64,000 nucleotides of DNA from Prorocentrum cordatum (lineage: Eukaryota; Sar; Dinophyceae; Prorocentrales; Prorocentraceae), in NCBI GenBank assembly GCA_963575745.1, contig CAUYUJ010012169.1:90001-154000 (forward strand), given 5' to 3'. The notes beneath the pieces were generated by a model, which saw only the letters and a list, made by a program, of their open reading frames with translations, was not told the origin of the DNA and ran no database searches. Below are positions 60,090 to 64,000 of the stretch, piece after piece; the stretch's first letter is position 1; each line of letters begins with the position of its first letter. Position numbers and translations under genes: made by a program.

Positions 60090-60240
60090 GCCTCGCCGTC
60101 GAGGATCGAAGGAGATGTCATCTCTTCTGCCGCGAAGGGCGGCGGAAGGCTGGCGGAGAGCGGCGGAGGGAAAGCTGTGCCCCCAAGAGAGGAAAGCGTA
60201 TGTGGGCTCGGGGTTTCCGAAATCGCCCACCTAGATTGTA
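60090..60240. repeat. Second copy of the GGCGGAAG-rich dispersed repeat
   Basis: GTCGAGGATCGAAGGAGATG, GCGAAGGGCGGCGGAAGG, TGCCCCCAAGAGAGGAAAG and GAAATCGCCCACCTAG match 22190-22380. Confidence 0.7.
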
Positions 60241-60340
60241 CCAAATAAGTTGCCCCCCACTAGATTGCACAACAAGCGTTGCCCCCCCGTAGCCTGCACA
60301 AACAAATGCTTGCACTACACAGTGTGCACCACGTAGGCCC
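60241..60340. repeat. Short degenerate TTGCACCACATAG repeats
   Basis: Words such as TTGTACCAAATAAG, TTGCACAACAAGCG and TGTGCACCACGTAG follow each other. The same word set fills 61680-61915. Confidence 0.6.
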
Positions 60341-61605
60341 CCGTTTCTAAAAGGAATATAGCTTCTACCCTCCCCCTGGAATTGTCGGTTCCTCCTGGGA
60401 CACTGCAAATTAAACAGGATTATGCTTCATCGCTCACTTTGCGAATGAACTTATATAATCGCCCCCTCACCCCTGTCAAATCATACCATTCGCGCGCAAT
60501 CGTTTACCAAACAGCATCAGTTTCCAAACATCCGTTTTGTGAAACATGGGACAAGGGCCACACGCGCGCGTCGTCGAGGGCGCATGCCGAAATCATTCGA
60601 AAACCTCAGGTTCCGTAAGGATTTTAAGATCGAGGTTCCCGAACACCCCTCAGAAATCAGTGCTCCCCTCCTCCAATTTTGAAATGCGTGGGCGCGCTCT
60701 AGCGAGTTCTTACGACAACCATCGGTCTTTCAACATGGTCGTCAAATCTGACCACGCGGGCCTCTCGCGCGCTTGTCGAAATCATTCGAGTGCCCTTGCG
60801 CGCTTGCGTGGGAGGGGAGCGCGATCCTGGCGCAATAATACCATTCGGTCCACTCGCGCGCGTCGGCCGCGCGCACGTGTCGAAATCCTTCAAATCTTTC
60901 ATCAGCGACACGTGGACGCGAACGCTGTCGCAAGAATCCTTTTGCAAAAAATGGCGATGTTCGCGCGCCCATGCCCCAGTTCTTCAAAAACCTTCGGCTT
61001 CGCAAGGATTTCAAAAACGAGCGCCTCGAAGACATATCAAAACACGTGTCTTTGCAACACCAGTTTTCAAGCTCATCCTGCGCTCGCGGTCTCGCGGGTT
61101 CTCGAGAAAACTAAAGGTTTCCCAATATGTTCATCAACTTCTGCAAAAAACGGGCCTCTCGCGCCGAATGTCGAACTCATTCGAACGCTCGCGCGTGTAC
61201 TGGGAGGGGCACAATCCGTGCCGAATGATATTACGCGGGCCACGCGCGCGCGTCGGCCGCGCGTGCGTGTCGAATTCTTTCGAAGACTTCCACTTCCACA
61301 GCCGATGCGAGGACATCATCAACATCGTCATCGGCGGGCGCGATCAACATCGGCGCCATCATTGGCCTTGTGTTCGTCATCGCCACCATCGTCACCATCA
61401 TCGCTACTCTCATCATCGTGTCTACCGTTGTCGGCGTCGCCATGCTTACCGCGCCCGCCCAAGCCACCGACTCGCACTAAGTGCCCGCTGGGAATTGCCC
61501 AGCGGTCAAATCAACCGCGGCCGCGCCGGTCGCGCCGCACTAGCTGGCCGCTGCGCGCGCGAGCATGCGCGGGCTAGCGCGGCCACAGAAAAACACCAGC
61601 CAACG
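60341..61605. repeat. Diverged CGCGCGCGTCGGCCGCGCG repeats, one long chance frame
   Basis: Blocks of CGCGCGCGTCG.CCGCGCG followed by TGTCGAAATC.TTCGAA recur near 60566, 60765, 60855 and 61247 at irregular spacing. A 343-codon plus frame crosses them; it is Arg/Ser-rich without any domain, so it is not called. From 61310 an ATC-rich stretch encodes His runs. Confidence 0.5.
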
Positions 61606-61609
61606 CCAT

Positions 61610-61673
61610 CTATATATGTATATATGTGTGTATATATGTGTATATATATATGTATATATATATATATATATTT
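61610..61673. repeat. (TA)n / (TATG)n microsatellite
   Basis: TATATATGTATATATGTGTG-type repeats. Confidence 0.95.
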
Positions 61674-61679
61674 ATCGCA

Positions 61680-61915
61680 CTACATAGAAGGCACAACAAA
61701 TTTTGCACAACGTAGATCGCACCACATTTATTGTACCACTTTGTTTTCGAAGCGTAGGTCGCACAACATAGTTGGCACCACATAGCTTGAACCACCTATA
61801 TTGCACCACGTTGACTGCTTCCCATGTATTGCTTAACTTATAGTGCCCAACATACGTTGCACCACATAAGCACCACACAAATCGCACCATATAAGTTGCA
61901 CAACGTAGAATACAC
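61680..61915. repeat. Short degenerate repeat, TTGCACCACATAG words
   Basis: About fourteen words of the form GCACCACATAG / GCACAACGTAG are spaced 12-25 bases apart. Related to 60241-60340. Confidence 0.65.
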
Positions 61916-62646
61916 CGAAAAACTTGCGTAACGTACCCTTTGGGCCAAGGCCAGGCCAGTGGGGGTATGGATTGATTAAGCGATGTTCGCTGCGTCGGCA
62001 CACCTCCTCTGTCTTTTTGACCATCCTCAGTCTCGGGAAATCATACGACCCGAATTCGCCGGAGCTCGGATTTGCTGACGCTTTTGGACGGGCCCGCCTT
62101 GGGCTTGGGCAGTCCATTTCTCGTGAAATGTTTGCAGTGGGGACTTGCATAGAATTTCAAGTTGGGTCTTGCCATTTCTATGACGGTCGCGTCGGGCCAA
62201 TTTGAGTCCTCCAAATTCGAGTCTTACGTTTCTTCGACTGTCGGCCCTGGCTGGCTAATGAGTTCATCTTATTGTATCGTTGCTCCTCCGAGTGCCGCCC
62301 AGCGGCGTCAGTGCTCCCATCTGTACATTCGCCGGGAGTGCCCCCCGTGGGCAGAAAACCTTCTCCTGTATCAGCTCCCCTCGGAAATAAAAACACGTCG
62401 ACGCTATGGTCTCTTACGCATCATGACCTGAGGTCCGTCATTATGCAAGCCTTGAATTTTTGAATTGCACCGAAGGTTTTTTTCGTTTAGCTGCCACTCG
62501 CGGCTACTAGGGGGTGATTGGTGGACGGTCGGTGTGGGGCGTGTGCGCTATTTGCCCCTACGCGGCAACCGCTATTTGACGCTATGTGCCGCCAGTCCGC
62601 CATCATCTGGACTGATATAGGCTGCCACCAATCCTATCCCCGTCGT
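61916..62646. other. Unique less GC-rich stretch, no recognised gene
   Basis: Short frames only. Confidence 0.35.
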
Positions 62647-62815
62647 CCTCCTCCTCCTCCTCCTTCTCCTGCCCCTCCCCCTCCCCGTCGTCGTCCTCCT
62701 CCTCCTCCTCCTCCTCCTCCTCCTCCTCCTCCTCCTCCTCCTCCTCCTTCTCCCCGTCGTCGTCCTCCTCCTCCTCCTATCCCCGTCGTCCTCCTCCTCC
62801 TGCTCCTCCCCCTGC
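62647..62815. repeat. (TCC)n with CCCGTCGTCG interruptions
   Basis: TCC runs are punctuated three times by CCCGTCGTC, suggesting a larger-order unit. Confidence 0.93.
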
Positions 62816-63242
62816 CCCCTGAGGAGAGCCATGCGGCGCTGATGGCGTCGAAGGGGGCGCAGAGGGAGGCCGCACAGATGGCCCGGCGCTCAGACGGTGA
62901 CGTTCGGGGCGCCGGCCTTCGGCAGACCTACGGTCAGGAACTTGTGCTCCGCGTGTCGCGACGGCGGCCCTGGCGACACGCTGTGCCTTGCGAGCGGACA
63001 GCGTGTCGCTCCGCTCCGCGGGACGGATGCTCGGAGCACTTGGGGGCACGGACGCCTGGGGGCCGGTATGTGGAGCGGCGTGTGTCCCGCGGGACCGTGG
63101 CGGGCCGGAGCCAGAGGAGCGACACGCTAACGAATGTGCCCAGCCGTGAGCAGCTTCACACGGAAATGGACGTTCCTCTGCTCGATCGCGAGGTTCTGCG
63201 TGCGCCTAGCATTGGTCTGAGCAGGGGCGTTCTCGGCTAGAG
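62816..63242 (+). CDS. Candidate coding segment after a (TCC)n tract
   Basis: After the pyrimidine tract a frame reads EESHAALMASKGAQREAAQM then ARRSDGDVRG, protein-like. Further on another frame has SACRDGGPGDTLCLASGQRV, a possible Cys-containing segment. The two lie in different frames and no junction is evident, so the call is tentative. TAG at 63238 closes the first frame. Confidence 0.22.
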
Positions 63243-63955
63243 GAGAGGCTCCCCGTCGTGCGCTCTGGCAGTCTGCCCGGGCAAGGGACTTGCTGGAACG
63301 AGCATGACACCAAGGGGTCGGCGTTCACGTCGATGGGCGAGTAAACAATGAGCGGCAAAGAACATGCTTCGCGACAGTTTTCCAGGGCGCTGCTTTGGCT
63401 TTTGTCATATCTCCCCCTCCACCTCCCAACAAGTGCCTGGCCATGGCAAAGTATGACTTTTATGCCAGTCATACTTCATCACCTTCGTGACGGCATGAAT
63501 GGGGACGACGACCGAAGCAGACGAGAAGGATGTATTGTTTCATACTGGACGTTCGTAAGCAAGATGCAGGCCATCTTTGTATGCGCGACGGACAAGAGAA
63601 GAAGGGCAGCGAGTCAAGGATTGCTGGGAAATCCACCACCCAACCCTTCGAGCAATCACTTCGACTTGCGTGCGCTCACTGAGACAGCTGATGCACATCA
63701 GCACTCTTGGGCTCCCTTGCCGCGAACCCTCACCTGCGAGAAGACAGGATGACCAACGCCGCTTCATGATCTTGGCGGCACGGAGCCCCCATGGCAAGAT
63801 CGAGGGCCTCGAAGCTGCCGAGAGCTCGTATCCCCGACTCCCGCGGGTCCAGCCGAGTGGCATACCGTCCTGGCATGTCGCGCCACGAGGCATCTCTCAC
63901 CCCGAATCCCCAACGGTTCCATAAAAACCAGGCCGCTCCGAAAAGGAGGGGAACC
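63243..63955. other. No recognised gene
   Basis: Unique sequence. A plus frame of 134 codons (63348-63752) has no motif I recognise. Confidence 0.35.
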
Positions 63956-64000
63956 AGGAGGAGGAGGAGGAGGAGGAGGAGGAGGAGGAGGAGGAGGAGA
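63956..64000 (+). repeat. (GGA)n tract running off the window
   Basis: Uninterrupted GGA triplets to the last base. Confidence 0.97.

Noticed and set aside
60546-61577. 343-codon Arg/Ser-rich frame
   Set aside because: It follows diverged CGCGCGTCGGCC repeats and an ATC-rich tail; a low stop frequency explains it.

Overview
The window looks like nuclear DNA from a dinoflagellate. Direct evidence: a relict dinoflagellate spliced leader (22 nt, one mismatch to the known consensus) sits 36 bases upstream of an intronless ORF at 31.9-33.1 kb. A decayed non-LTR retrotransposon at about 38.3-43.9 kb has the domain order coiled coil, endonuclease, RT, RNase H, as seen in dinoflagellate genomes. The DNA is GC-rich, gene-poor and packed with (GGA)n/(TCC)n tracts. 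Nothing suggests bacteria, an organelle or a virus. Most long open frames are reading-frame shadows of triplet repeats, of minisatellites whose period is a multiple of three, or of low-stop GC-rich DNA, so I list few genes.

Region by region. 0-7 kb: dispersed repeats, a four-helix membrane ORF (1.4-1.9 kb), minisatellites. 7-16 kb: purine/pyrimidine triplet tracts, including about 1 kb of (GGA)n at 11.6-12.6 kb, four foldback elements and short exon candidates. 16.8-18.7 kb: a G-rich array of about 100-bp units. 19.5-21.3 kb: a composite satellite, then a helicase-like C-terminal coding fragment. 22-25 kb: a 253-bp inverted-repeat element and the best recognisable gene, a DUF2306-type membrane protein interrupted by an introner-like intron. 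25-31 kb: no recognised gene. 31.6-33.1 kb: a (GAT)n/(GGA)n tract running directly into the spliced-leader retrogene, a degenerate UAP56/Sub2-like helicase C-lobe protein. 34-37.3 kb: 0.9 kb of (GGA)n, the second introner-like copy and the longest composite satellite array. 38-44 kb: the dead retrotransposon. 44-47 kb: the third copy of an inverted-repeat family with perfect 8-bp target duplications, and a 121-bp near-perfect hairpin. 47-55.2 kb: a modular mosaic of repeats reused in the same order, ending in 24-bp and 16-bp arrays. 55-64 kb: triplet tracts, a small hypothetical ORF, two 158-bp elements with 5-bp target duplications, and other foldback elements.

The genes do not form a pathway. 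What links the window is its mobile and repetitive content: at least two inverted-repeat families with clear target duplications, an introner-type family carrying splice signals, a composite satellite with a conserved header, an mRNA-derived retrogene and a decayed retrotransposon. All homology calls come from reading the sequence; no database search was run.
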